This document shows positions 10,125-21,517 of a stretch of DNA of 64,000 bases, one piece after another. The stretch is from Grammothele lineata. Its lineage: Eukaryota > Basidiomycota > Agaricomycetes > Polyporales > Polyporaceae. The stretch spans positions 1,150,879 through 1,214,878 of the forward strand of contig NDFF03000001.1 of the NCBI GenBank assembly GCA_002150815.3, given 5' to 3'. The position numbers were made by a program, and so were the translations under genes. Positions within the stretch are counted from its first letter, which is position 1. Every line of letters begins with the position of its first letter. The notes below the pieces were generated by a model, which saw only the letters and a list, made by a program, of their open reading frames with translations, ran no database searches and had not been told where the DNA came from.

Positions 10125-10851
10125 CCTCTGCCCTTACACCTTCTTATACTCGTGCCTCGCTCGTGCCTCATTTCAGTTGAGCGCCCGCAATTTACTTATA
10201 CAGCACGCTAGTAGTACTTACTACTAGTACGCCACCAAGACATTACCACCGTGACTATGAAGCGGGGCCGGCGATATCGATCATTTTAGGTCTCCGCCAC
10301 AAATAACGCTGAAGCATCAATGTGACGCTGAGGCAGTTCGTACTCCTCCCTATGGTCTGAGTCTCCCTTGCCCTCTGGGCGATTACTTCAAGCATCTCTC
10401 GGGTTGCTGTGCATGGGGTCGGGCTCGTTTGCAAGTGCAGGCCCTTTCAGTCGACCAAGTGACCGATCTGATCACGAATCCCACCCCGCAATGTGATTGG
10501 GGACCACCCCGGTCTCCGGTCTACTACCAATCATTGTCGATGTATTGTTCTTGTGAACTCCACCTCAAGGACGCTCATATAAGGTAGGAAGACGCGCTCT
10601 GACTATCGGCCAGAGAGACGCATGAATTGGCGACGAGTTGTTATGAATACATGTTATACAATCGAGAGCGCGAAAGCGAACGATGCACCAAAGAGGCCAA
10701 GAGAAACAACAGAGGCGTAATGACAAGAACAACTCCAGGAACATTTTGCTACGAAGCGGGAGACATGGTATTAGTACAACAACAGGGGGAATAGTGAGGC
10801 GCAGGAAGGACAGGCAAAATAGAAGTCAAAGGTAATCGGCCCGTCGCGATG
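10125..10851. other. Gene-free stretch with a short palindrome
   Basis: No gene seen. A 20-bp near-palindrome (9-bp arms CTAGTAGTA/TACTACTAG, 2-nt centre) lies at 10208-10227. Confidence 0.4.
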
Positions 10852-12158
10852 TCATAGATTCATGGGCATACCGCTGATGCCTTTAAGCACCGAGCTCGAC
10901 GCGCGGAATAGGCTCTCCGAGAAGTGCATCCGAGATTTCTTGCGCGTACCGCCGGGAGAGTCCAACGCGGAGGGCGCGTGAGCGTACGGAATCTCCGGTG
11001 AAGACGTCGGGGACGTGAACGGCGAGTCGTCCGTAGAGCCTTCGTCTTGTATTTCATGCTGCGCAGCAAAATATGAGTCTGAGGAGTGCGCAGATGGCGA
11101 CGCTGCCGGCCCGGTTCCCCGGTCTGGCGTAGCTGAAGTGCCGACGCTAGCGGTGGCATGCACGGCGTAGAGGGTGAGGAGATTCGTGGAAGAGCCACGG
11201 GGGCTCGGAATGGGCGTGCGGCGCGGTGAAGGGCGGAGTTCGTCTTCTTCTTGGATGGGTGGGGACAGCGCGGGGAGATGGAAATCCGGAAGTTTGGCGC
11301 GACTCGGGTAGACGGAGTCGGGGAGGGAAAGCGCTCGGCGGAGCGGAATGTCTTCCATGCTAGTCTCGCTCGAACTGATGGACGTGGGCATCTCGAATGT
11401 GAGTCCTGTGAGCGTGTCGAAGCCATGTGAGCGGCGGCGGCGCTCGACCTCATCCACGGAAATGACAGCGTCGAATCCAGGCATCGCGTCGCGTACGGCC
11501 TGTCGCGAACGAATGGGAGTATGGGCATCCGATACGGATTTACGGCGACGGAGGGCGCCGCGAGAGAAGCGGACTTCGTAATGGTCGCCCTTCTTCAAGC
11601 ATTCGTCAATGGATGGGTAGCACTGCGTGCAACAGGCGCGCAGCGGGACGGTGACAATATCGGTTGAAATAGGCGCTGCGGGGAGTGATGCACGCCGTGG
11701 GCGGCCTGGTCGGGGAAGCGGGGAAGCGGGGGAGGCAGGGGTGTGGTTGACGAGGCAGGATACGAGAGGTCTGTGGGGACAGTCGCGAGAGGGCGAGCGC
11801 GCCTTGGTAGTGATCCTGTCGCGAAGGAGCAAGATTGGGTCTCGAATGCGGAGCGGGCAACAGCAGACCGGGGAGCAACGGACCTCGGGACAGAAACCTT
11901 GAAAACAACATGGTCATCCGAGAGCTCTTCTTCGGATTCGACAGAAGGCTCTCGTTTGCGCCTCCAAAGAGGGAGGCTGTAGGATTTTGTCACGAGGCGG
12001 GGTAATTTGGACACCGGGCTGGGGTCCGGGATGAGGACACATTCATGGTCGAAGCGGACTTTGGGAGATGGGGGTTGTTCATCAGAGTCGTGAGGAGACG
12101 TGCAGTGGGCGGTGGAGATGGAGGCAAACGAAGGCGAGAATGGAATGGGCGAGGACAT
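10852..12158 (-). CDS. Ser/Pro-rich protein of unknown function
   Basis: Proposed as two exons (11869-12158 and 10852-11815; 53-nt intron with a weak GTCTGC donor) giving 417 residues. I do not recognise the family. The N-terminal part is Ser/Pro-rich with acidic patches (ESEEELSDDH) and a short VRFDHECVLIPD segment. The middle has ACCTQCYPSIDECLKKGD, with four Cys in 14 residues, followed by a basic HYEVRFSRGALRRRKSVSD stretch. The C-terminal half is low-complexity Ser/Pro with many SP sites, as in disordered phosphoproteins. No signal peptide or membrane segment is evident. Without the intron the two frames do not connect, so the exact junction is uncertain although both frames look coding. 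Its start lies 359 bp from the end of the cullin gene, on the same strand. Confidence 0.6.
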
Positions 12159-12517
12159 GGTGAGGGTGGAGAGGAAAGGAGGAGCTGGAGGCCAGCAGAG
12201 CTGAGATGCGCTCGAGCATGGTTCTGGGCGTCGGCGGGAGCTCCGGGCGGTCCAAGACCGTCGCCGCAGGTCACGCGTTCGTCTCCGGTCCCGCCTTGCC
12301 CTTTCCGATTAGGCTTCTCCACACGTGATCGTATCTACCGTCGGTTCCGCTCTTTCGGCGCAGGCAGGCGCTTGGCAGGCGCCACCTCGACCTCCAATCC
12401 CGCCTATGGTGGACCATCCTGTCCTGGGACTTGTCAAGCAAACAGACACCATCATGTATGCATTGTCGCAGCTACTCGTACACTTCCATATCCCAATCCC
12501 TGAGACAGGCCGCTACA
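12159..12517. other. Intergenic, same-strand genes
   Basis: Holds the 3' end of the cullin gene and the promoter of the Ser/Pro-rich gene. No further feature seen. Confidence 0.4.
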
Positions 12518-15500
12518 TCAGGCTAAGTAGATGTATTTGTTCATGTCGTCTTCGTCCCGCGCAAGGTATTCCTGCTCGACCAACACCGCAATACGTTGCT
12601 TGATCATAGAGACCTCAGGTACGAAATGGTTCTTGACCGCCTCAATCGTGGCCGTCTTCAGCTGCTCGTACATGAGCTCCTTCTTACTCTTCATCACACG
12701 CACAATGGCGGCATCCAACGCGTGCTTCCGATCCTGCTCGATCGAGCTTGTCGTCCGTTTCGTCTCTTCCGCCTGCCAATTGATGAGGATCAGTATCATG
12801 TTCCATCGCGAGGACGGAAACGTGTCCGAGCAGTCACACGCACCGTCTCCTTTGACTGGATAGAGTTGATGTGAACCTGGTATCGAGGGTCCGTGAACTC
12901 GTCGTTGAATCGGAACTGATCGGACATGTTCACGTCCTTGCCAGGAGGGATCTTCTTGAGTACACGTTTCTTGCCACACGCTAGACTCTGAAGCGTCCGT
13001 TGTAGCTCTGCATCATCTGCACAGCGAGTGAGAACCAGACGGAATGTCTCAAGCCTATGATCCTCACCGAGCCTTGTCTGCTCCTTGATGTCCGCGTAAG
13101 ACAGTTGGATGTCCTCGTTGAAAAGCAAGAGGATTACGGCCTGGTATAGGCTGACAGACAATTCCTTCGTAGCACCTTTGAAACGGGCTGCCAGTGTAGC
13201 CGTTCCGAGAGAATGGTCCCAATCCAACTTTCGCCCTTGACGCCGTGTGTGGTACATCTCTGCGAACGCAGTCACATCGTCTTGCATCTACATTCATGAG
13301 GATGAGTACCAACGACTTGACGTCGGATATTCTTGGATACATACCCATCGCGGCAAGTCGATGTCCGTCTTTCGAGCTGTAAAGGGCCACGCACTGCGTT
13401 GCAGCACCACCACATTGAACTTCTGGATAGACTCGTCGTTGCCCTTCTTCGCCATGGCCTTGCGAAAAAGCGTCATGTCATCCCTTGAAAGGTCAAGATC
13501 CTTGAACATTTGCTCTCCCATTCCAAACTCTGGGTCATAGTCTGCAAGACGATAGCGGTGAGTGGCACGTATCGCAGGAAACCATGGTCTGTGAGCTTAC
13601 TTTCTTTAAGCTTCCTTAGAATCTTCTTCTCGTTGTCATCGCTTGCACTCCGGTTGAGAAGGAGACGTTTCGCCAGCGCACGTTGATAGAACGTTCGGAA
13701 GACATCCAGATCGTCGGTGTATCGATACAATGTGAGTACGTCATCGAGCTCTGCGATGTAGTCGCGGTCGTTCTTGCCCTTCTGACCCCTTCTCATGGCT
13801 TTGTCCATATGCTTTGCAATCATCTCCGCGGGCTTGATACGGCGTGCCTTGAAGCCTGCCTGGAAAGCGTCGGTCAAACCGTAAGCGAAGTCACGGTTCG
13901 GATGCACGACCGGCACGGGTACAGCTGCGAGAAGCTTGGAAGAGGAGGCCTGAGGCTGAGTTGGTGCTGTAGGAGGGACTTCGTCGACGAATGATTCCGC
14001 GACAAGTTTGTCACAAAATGCTTTGAACTCCAAGAGTCGAGGCACCATATCATCGTCGCGGGTCGTGTCCGTCACGATGCTCTTCACCGTTTTCTAAACT
14101 CGTGTTAACAACAATGGAGTACGCATAAATACAGGATAATTTACCTGGACGTACATCTTGAATGAAGTACTGAGTACCTTGAGTCCGCCTACTTTCCCGA
14201 ACAGTTTGTACATCTTGTTCAATTGTGGGGCGTTTTTCTTCTCCATCAAAGACTCTAGGGCTGCTGGCGATTTGAGCAGGTATACCCAAAAAGGCGAGCG
14301 AGCCGCGACGCACCGTCCTTTGCGAGCCATTGTAGTCGACCTGCAAGAAGAGCGTTGTCCGTCGCATCTGTCACACTACCAATGCTGCCTTCTAGCAGCA
14401 CATCTGTAGCTCGATCGAATTCCTCCTTACGCCGCTCTTGAGCATGTTGCAGGAATGCTTCTGCGGTGATGTCACTCTCAGACATCGTGTTGGATTCTTT
14501 CGTGTAGAACGTGTGCGTCAAAGTGAGATAGGTCGTCTGGATCAAGTCGGCATAGAGTCCGTGTGTGAGCATATGTCGCACTAGCTGGACGACTTGAGGG
14601 CGAAGCGAATGCTGAGCTCTGTGGAGTGCAGATACGCATGGGCTCGGGGAAACGTGATCCGATAGACAAGGATACTACCCACCTCTGAGTACGCTCCCAC
14701 TCGAGCCAGTCTGACAGTCCTTCTATGATCGCTTGTGCAACACGAGCATTCCCCACTACTGAGCTGGTGAACAGGCTATATGCGAGGTTCCTACCAGCAA
14801 GAATAAGCACAAAGTGAAGGAAACGTTGGAAAGGGTAGAAGTACCTGATACGAGGCAATTGGGTTTGCTCTGCCACATAAAGAGTATCAAGGTACGCAAG
14901 TACAGATTGGAGGAGTCCCTAGACCAAGGGTGGTGATGAAAGAAAGCTCGCGTTCAGCACTCCAACGGGACTCACCACTTGCTTCTCGAACCATGCACAA
15001 GCATCGGTAAAGGGCACCAGCCAATCTACGCTCTTGCGTGTATCCTTGATAAGCATGGTTGCCACAACACCCACACACTTCTCCAGCTCCAGCTTGAGGT
15101 GTTTGTATAAGCCATCACCTTCGCCAGCTTCACTCACAGCAGCACGGCATGCATACGAGACACGCTCGTAGGTCTCAGGGAGAACACTGTTCTCACCCGG
15201 GGTCAGAAGAGCTCTAATGGCCCGATGTACGATGGCATAGCTCGATTTGTATGAGGAGGCGGGTGTAGGTTTGACTGGGGTTGGATATTGGTCACTGCGA
15301 GCCGAAAAATGGCTGAATGACGCACTCGGATGCCCAACGACATGGAGTATGATTGGACCGCGCTTCTCAACCGCGCTAGGAACATCGACGCGGGTACTGG
15401 ACGAAGAAGCAGGGCGAGCATCAGAGGCGACGTCCAGACGGGCAATCTTGCGGGGGGGAGAAGCAGACCGAGATGCGCCGTCTCTCGTACTGGCAACAGC

Positions 15501-15575
15501 TTGTGGGAGGGAGGAGATTGCTGAAAACGCGCCGGACGTGCTCGGAAGAGTGAGTAGTGAAAACACGTCGGTCAT
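12518..15575 (-). CDS. Cullin, probably CUL4-type E3 ligase scaffold
   Basis: Nine exons give 864 residues: 14976-15575, 14845-14918, 14683-14790, 14314-14618, 14145-14263, 13601-14093, 13345-13541, 12844-13287, 12518-12772. After a disordered N-terminus with PPRKIARLD, the cullin repeats follow (for example HSLRPQVVQLVRHML, MYKLFGKVGG, FYQRALAKRLLLNRS). Then comes the cullin-homology domain (FKDLDLSRDD, NVVVLQRSAWPF, GRKLDWDHSLGTATL, YADIKEQT) that binds the RING protein. The C-terminal winged helix holds the NEDD8 site in IVRVMKSKKEL and ends MNKYIYLA. Cullins scaffold RING E3 ligases; the basic N-terminal leader resembles fungal CUL4, but CUL1/CUL3 are not fully excluded. Acidic and Pro/Ser inserts (~490-510) separate the repeats from the homology domain. 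Confidence 0.92.
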
Positions 15576-16085
15576 GGTGGACTGCACCAAGGTGACGCGT
15601 CGTGCGGACGAAGTCGAGTAGTTACGATAAGCATCGGCAGGCGCCCTCAGGGGCGTAATAGAAACTTCAAGTGTATGTAGACGTCATCCCCGCTCGGCGT
15701 CCCGCCTTACACGGGCGCTCCGGCGCGGTCCGTGATCTGAGTACACGTTCGAGTCGTCCTACGAGTGCTCTGACACAGACCGCAAGGGGTGCGCCCATCA
15801 CGCACAGAATGTAGGCCTATCCCGACCCGCCGGGGACATTCCGTCTGACCGTCACCGGACCCTCAAACAAAGTCGACTTGTGTAAAGCACATATCCGAGC
15901 GTGTGCATTATTGGCGGCGCGGCTGACAGTCTACACTACGCTACTGGGCGAACTACACGTTCAGTGCTTGATCCTGGAGAGACAGCGTCGGTAACCTTGT
16001 ATTTACTAGTCCAGAGCAACGAGAGAGCCAGAACCACAGATGCCTTAGCCCCAGAAGTCATCAAGAGCAAGCACGGTGTTGTATA
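15576..16085. other. Intergenic: cullin promoter and SPO22 3' flank
   Basis: No gene is seen in this 510-bp stretch. Confidence 0.4.
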
Positions 16086-19000
16086 TCATTGAGAGCAACG
16101 AGCAAGGAGTTGGGTGTAGGTTCTAGAAATCTATGTCGGGGCTCGTTAGCTCAAGAGATCAATGGAAATGTACTCGGAAACGAATCACCTTCTCCGAGCG
16201 AGCATCGGCATCGGGAACAAACCGACAGACTGTCGTTGCACACTCAAACCATCGTTTCGCTTCTTCAAACAGCGACGCACTGCAATGCAACAGTAGGTAA
16301 GGCTCACAGTGAAGGGGTGAAGAGAAGCGAACTGTAAGCATTCGATGCCCGTATTGTATGCAGTTCCTATGAGCCAATGTCGTTCGTCCATGGGATAGTT
16401 CTGCAACATATCACCAGATTGTCGGCTCTAGGGTTAGTGGTGTAACACATTTCACACACCTCATGACCGTCGTCTGTCGCATGATCCTGGAGGACGCGCA
16501 CCGCCTGTTCGACGTAGCCCGCTGCCTTCGTCCGATCGGATGCCGAACCACGGGAAAGGAGGATGGTGCAGATAGCCCGTAGCCATCGAGAAAACTTGCC
16601 GATAGAGAGCAGGGCACGATCGAGGCATGCGTGAAGAATGCCCTAACGTTTTAGAGGTAGAATATTACCGATGTTATCTCTGTACAAATGAATGCTGGGG
16701 GCCCACCTCGAGAGCTGTAGACAGAACTGTAGAAATTTCGTTAGACCATCGGATACGAACTCACGGAGTGTAGAAGGAGTGAAAATAACCTTGAACGGGA
16801 CAATCTTTCTCAACCCACTATTGCCGTAACTGTTAGCGAGGCGGCCTCGGACCAAGAACTCTGAGGGGTATACCAGAATATCGGTAATTGACTCCAACAT
16901 TCCCAATGCTGCGTTTTGCGCACGAGATACGTCCTACGAGAGCAGAGCAGTATTTGAGAAATTGAAACGACTTGGAAACTAAGAGGACTGGGGGCAATAT
17001 TACCTTTACCACCTCTAAGACGCGGTCCCAGGCTTTCAACTCACAAGCAATCTCTACCTGGAAGACGGATAGAATGTCTAAGAAGGTATGTGCACGTTGT
17101 GTATCTTCCTCGCTGAACACGTCTGGCTTCGCTAACAACCTGTGGATGCGGTCTTTACACGCCATTATCTCTTCCGCGATCATTTCATGTTGAACAGTCT
17201 ACGCCAATGGGCGCCACGATGATGTAAGTTCGATACAAAAAGGAATATTCGCATATAGGCGACACACCTCTTGCATGGTACGATCGGACGCTCGACGGCG
17301 CGCGGAGAAGACTGCGCACCACGCAACGTCATCAGAGATTGAGCTTCAAAGCCTCCTCGTATTCAAATTTACCTCTTCCTGTGGTAGACGCGAATGATGC
17401 GTGCATCAGGAACACGTGGAGTTCCGCATCGGATTCTGCAGCTGTGAGCTTCATGTGGATCTCCAACAACTGGATTCCTGTAAATGAGTGCCTGAACAGT
17501 ATCCTGCCCGCGGATGCTCACCTGTCTAGAAATGTCAAACAGATCTGATACGCTGTCTTCGAGATCCTCCCAGTCTGAGCAACCCTGCACTGCGATGTTG
17601 AAAGCGTTCCTCCATAGCCACGAGACGTCGTGTACACAGGTGACAGCGCTCGGCTCGGATGCAGCGGCCGTGACAAGCGAGAGAGCTTGATTATGCGGCC
17701 GAAACTTCAGAGGTGAAAACGAGCTTGGAGGATTGAGAATGATGACACACCCGTTGCATAGTGTTGGAGAAGCATGGGAACCATCTCCGATCTGGAATGT
17801 GGGATCACCAGGCAATGGCGTTAGATTCCAAGAGCTATTTTCGATAACCTAACTGACCCGACTTACAGGTTTGCGCCCGGTGCTGATGCCATACTGAGAA
17901 CAAGTCGGATGATGCACCGAACCAAGGTAATGGCTTCCTCCGTCGCGTTGACCGCACCTCGGACTGATGCATCCAGAAGCGCTTCAAGTACCGAGAGCAG
18001 CAAGTGTTTCATACCGTGTTCGTTGGCGAGCCGGGTGGCGAGGAGTAGCATCTTCTTGCTGAAGTTAGATGCTCGAACCATTCTGTGCACCGCAGCGACG
18101 GCTGTGATAGAAATGATATATATGTCTTGGTTCAAAGGACGTAACAAGCTACCTTCGTCTTCGATACCTATGTACGTGATCCGCGGTCTTAGCCGCTGAG
18201 AGAGACCCAGGCTAGTCGTGGGAGCTTACCTTGACGTGTTGCGATCAGCAGAGCCACGTAATGAGTTGCTGCATCTTCTGGCGGGCAGCGGCGAACGATG
18301 GTTGAAGCCTGGGCATGTTCTCCGGACTGAATGTAGCAGAGAGCTGCTTTACGTAGACATTTCGGACCGGAAATGTGAGACATGGACTTGAAGGAACTAT
18401 GTGTTCCCACTAGAAACCAGTCGGCGGCCTCGCACCACCGTTTGGCATGGTAGTCCCGATCACCAAACTGCCAAAGCAGCTGCGCCAGAGGCTCAGACAG
18501 GCTGACACCACATGGTGAGCAACTTACAGTCAAACAAGCTGTCGTCGATAGCTTAGGAAGCTCCACGTCCTTAGCGATTAAGACTGGATGATAGGTCTGT
18601 TAACAAGGGGGGTATCAAGATGGTGATGACATGCATACGATTCAAGGCGTTTCCGAGCTCCTGCAGGGCGCGTGTGTGGTTGTCATCCTTCGAGCAGTGA
18701 AAGATCAGCGAAAGGAGCAAGCGATCTAGATGAGCTAGCCCTGAGCTATCATGGGACTGTAATGCCTGTTGCAGACAGTAGTAGTGAATTGCAAACACAA
18801 GAGCGCTGGAAGAGATCTCAATACACGTGATGTTCCAACGGCAATAGAAGGGCCGGAAACAAAGAACTCAACTGATCATCTCCGATGCTTCTGAGCTCCT
18901 GTAGAATACTTGTATTTTGTAAGCATACCAGTTCTACATACTCATAATTATTAACTAGAATGTCAGAAATACTTACTCGGTGATGCTATTCTCCGAGAAT

Positions 19001-20801
19001 TCCATATGATCGATGATGGATTGCAAGGCTATGCATAACGCCTTAGGTGACCGCTGAATTTACGGCAGATACGGCGCACACCTTCCAGAAGAGCGCCATG
19101 CGGTGCTCTGCGCCGTTTGAGTATTGCTACCCTCATCCATCGAAGTTGCTGGTACTCGGCAGATGCCTGTGACAATTGTGACGAAAGGAAGTTTGGGAAA
19201 CAAATGGCGTACTGACGTGGTCTAAGGAGGCATCGACTAGATTGATGAGCTCTTGAAGCGACACTTCGGCCCTTGCCAGGTTGTCTGGGTCTTGTGGTGA
19301 CGACAGGTAGTATGCACGAGCTGGATAGAAAGTGTGCTATTAGCGCCCGTCAGACTATCACAACAGCCGCTGTGCCTACCCAGACTTCTGAGAATTGATC
19401 GCTAGCATTATTCATAACCAGTGAGTCGGTGAGAAAGTACGTTGGCCAAACTTACCCTGAGCTGTCCTTCCCCGGTATCTTCCGCATCTTGAAGCGGTTC
19501 GATGATCACTAGCGACCGCTGAATCCATTTGACAGAGTCTTTTGCAGATGGCGCCTGCGGACTACCCGATGAACTGGATTTCAGAATCTCTTTGCCGATG
19601 TACAACAGCTTGGAAGACAAAGTTCTTCGCTGGATAGAGTTGTTCAGCGTTGTCCCGGAAGAAACGCTCCACGGGGATCCTCTCACATCAGATGGTGTCA
19701 GGAGTTTCAAGTATTGCTGGCTTTCTGAATGGTGACACGTTATTTGTCACGCAAACTCTGCGAGACTCAAACATACGAGTGACTTTCTCGAGCATGAACT
19801 CAGCAACACCGGTGTTGCGTTCACACCACGCCTGATAGAGCTGTCAAGCGAGGCAAAGGAGATGGTTGCACCGCTCACAGCTTCCATGCGGCTGGAGTAA
19901 TATAGGACTGCAGCACGAGCCCGGGCCTGGGCATTTGTCCCCTGCGGATCGTCAGCTGCCCGTAAGAGCTCTTCGTACTATCATGTTCTTCAGCAAATAT
20001 ATGTTCATAGAGGCGCGGAGAACAAACAAACCTTTGCCGCCGAGCTCAGAATACCGGCGGCAAGGTCGGAATCGCCGACATCTGTGTATGTGACAGTTCC
20101 GGCGTGGACTAGTGAGGCTGTACGGAATGAGAAAGACGCGCAGCCACTGACCTGCCAAGCTTGCGCCCGCCTTACTGGCAAGCTGAACCACATGGATCAG
20201 GGCTGTGGGAAGACGAGAGGGGCAATTGGCGAGTTGTGAGAATAACAGGAAACAGCTTCTACTCACACTCTATCTTAGGTTTGAAGTCCATTCCGGCCTC
20301 TATAAGACGGACGCCGGCAAGCCTGACTGACATTCATAGCTGGATTAGGGAGTGGGAGCGACAAGCGGGATATGGACGTACGGACTGCGCAGAAGGAACG
20401 ATAACTATCGTCTTTGACATCTCGCTGGATAACTGACGCGTTCCACAGGGAGACGCCTAAAAGGTCGTGTGAGGCTTAGGACACAAGGGGAGAAACTAGC
20501 GTGGACCTTCGCGATCCAGCTCGTCTGCTCGGCGCGACCAATCATCTTTTTTGGAGCGCGGACGGCACTTTATAAACGACTCGGCCAGCGCGGAAAGCTG
20601 AAGAAGGTCCGCGCGGAGAGAAGGCCAGTCGGGGTATGTTTCATTGAGTTTGGGTTTGATTCTCGCAAGGGTCGCTGGTGAGGCGGGATTGAGCCAACCA
20701 CGGCGGGGGATGGAAGGAGGTAGAAGGTGACACGGACATTGGATACTGCTATATGCGCTGCGAACATCAGGTGAGGACTTTCTCTTCCTGCCTTCCGCCA
20801 T
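16086..20801 (-). CDS. spo22: SPO22/ZIP4-like meiotic crossover protein (30 exons)
   Basis: Thirty exons (first 20507-20801, last 16086-16130) join without any frame break to 1,013 residues; budding-yeast Zip4 is of similar size. The family is an all-helical TPR-like scaffold (SPO22 domain) that links the synapsis initiation/ZMM complex to chromosome axes and promotes class I crossovers. Recognisable blocks: ELDREGVSLWN, LRLAGVRLIEAGM, MEALYQAWCERNTGVAEF, WIQRSLVIIEPL, RSILRSLARAYYL, FGDRDYHAKRWCEAADWFLV, CLRKAALCYIQSGEHAQA, RNAFNIAVQGCSDWEDLE, EKDCPVQVLSTALE, KFSRWLRAICTILLSR, HWLIGTAYNTGIE, FEEAKRWFECA, ISRTYTQLLAR. Exons of 15 nt (18153-18167), 20 nt (16707-16726) and 22 nt (19380-19401) and a 38-nt intron (19042-19079) occur. 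The first ~35 residues may hide another intron. It is head-to-head with the small membrane-protein gene (226 bp apart). Meiosis-specific expression is expected from the family. Confidence 0.88.
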
Positions 20802-21027
20802 CGATATGCTGCGGTCGTAGTCGTAGCAGCCGTGGTCGCCGTTCCGGAGCAAGAGGGGTAGTGAAAGATCCGTGACGAGATCCGTGACAAGTCGCGTCTA
20901 CGAATCACGCCCGCGGTGACACCCGCGACAAGGCTTCAGAGGCGCCCGTACGTGAAGACGCCCGTCGAACCGCCCAGCGCGGGTAACGGCGACCGCCAGG
21001 ACGAGGTCGACGTTGGCGACGACGAGC
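20802..21027. promoter_or_regulatory. Short divergent promoter, SPO22 / two-helix membrane protein
   Basis: Only 226 bp separate the two start codons. No TATA box stands out. A meiotic gene and a probable housekeeping gene would share it. Confidence 0.4.
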
Positions 21028-21517
21028 ATGCCTTTCGAGTCCGAACCCGCCAAAACGCCCGCTCCACTCCCACTCGAAGCTGTCGCTGCGGCCACTCGGG
21101 TGCGTCGGCCCCACTGAGCACCCCGTTCGTCTCTCACCACCAGCGGACAGCAAGCGCAGCGCGACGGCGTTTTCGCCGGCTTGTCCTCGGGCTTGGTGAG
21201 CGGTGCGTCCCCCTTGCCCTGAATCGTGTGTATGTGCCGTCTCAACTCAGGCATTCCGCTGTACAGCTATCATAGGAACGAAGTTCTTTCGTCTCAACCG
21301 AAACGCCACCATCCTGTGCGCCGTAGGTAAGTAGACCTCCCCTACTAGCCCCCCCTCCCATCTACACCGGATCCCTAATATGCTCGCCGCTCTTTCAGTC
21401 ACTGGCATCGCTTCCGGCTATCAGTTCACTCAAGGGTTCCTTGCAACCAACATGGCTCAGTTGGCGGCCGAGAAGGCTAGGCTCGATAAACTTGCCGCAG
21501 AACAGGACGAGTCTTGA
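21028..21517 (+). CDS. Small two-helix membrane protein, unknown
   Basis: Four exons (21028-21099, 21151-21195, 21251-21326, 21399-21517) give 103 residues. After a Pro/Ala/Glu N-terminus (MPFESEPAKTPAP) comes a first hydrophobic, Gly-rich segment (DGVFAGLSSGLAFRCTAIIG, ~residues 29-48). A basic loop KFFRLNRN follows, then a second segment (ATILCAVVTGIASGYQF, ~57-73), and finally an Ala/Lys/Glu helix ending AAEQDES. Size, the positive loop and the charged C-terminal helix recall small mitochondrial or ER membrane proteins, but I do not recognise the family. All four exons keep frame and the junctions fall inside conserved-looking helices, so it is probably a real gene. Too short per exon to be found by simple ORF searches. 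Confidence 0.7.

Noticed and set aside
19380..19387. An 8-nt exon in spo22
   Set aside because: It fits local splice signals but leaves the frame wrong. A 22-nt exon (19380-19401) gives RSILRSLARAYYL and keeps frame with a normal 54-nt intron before it.
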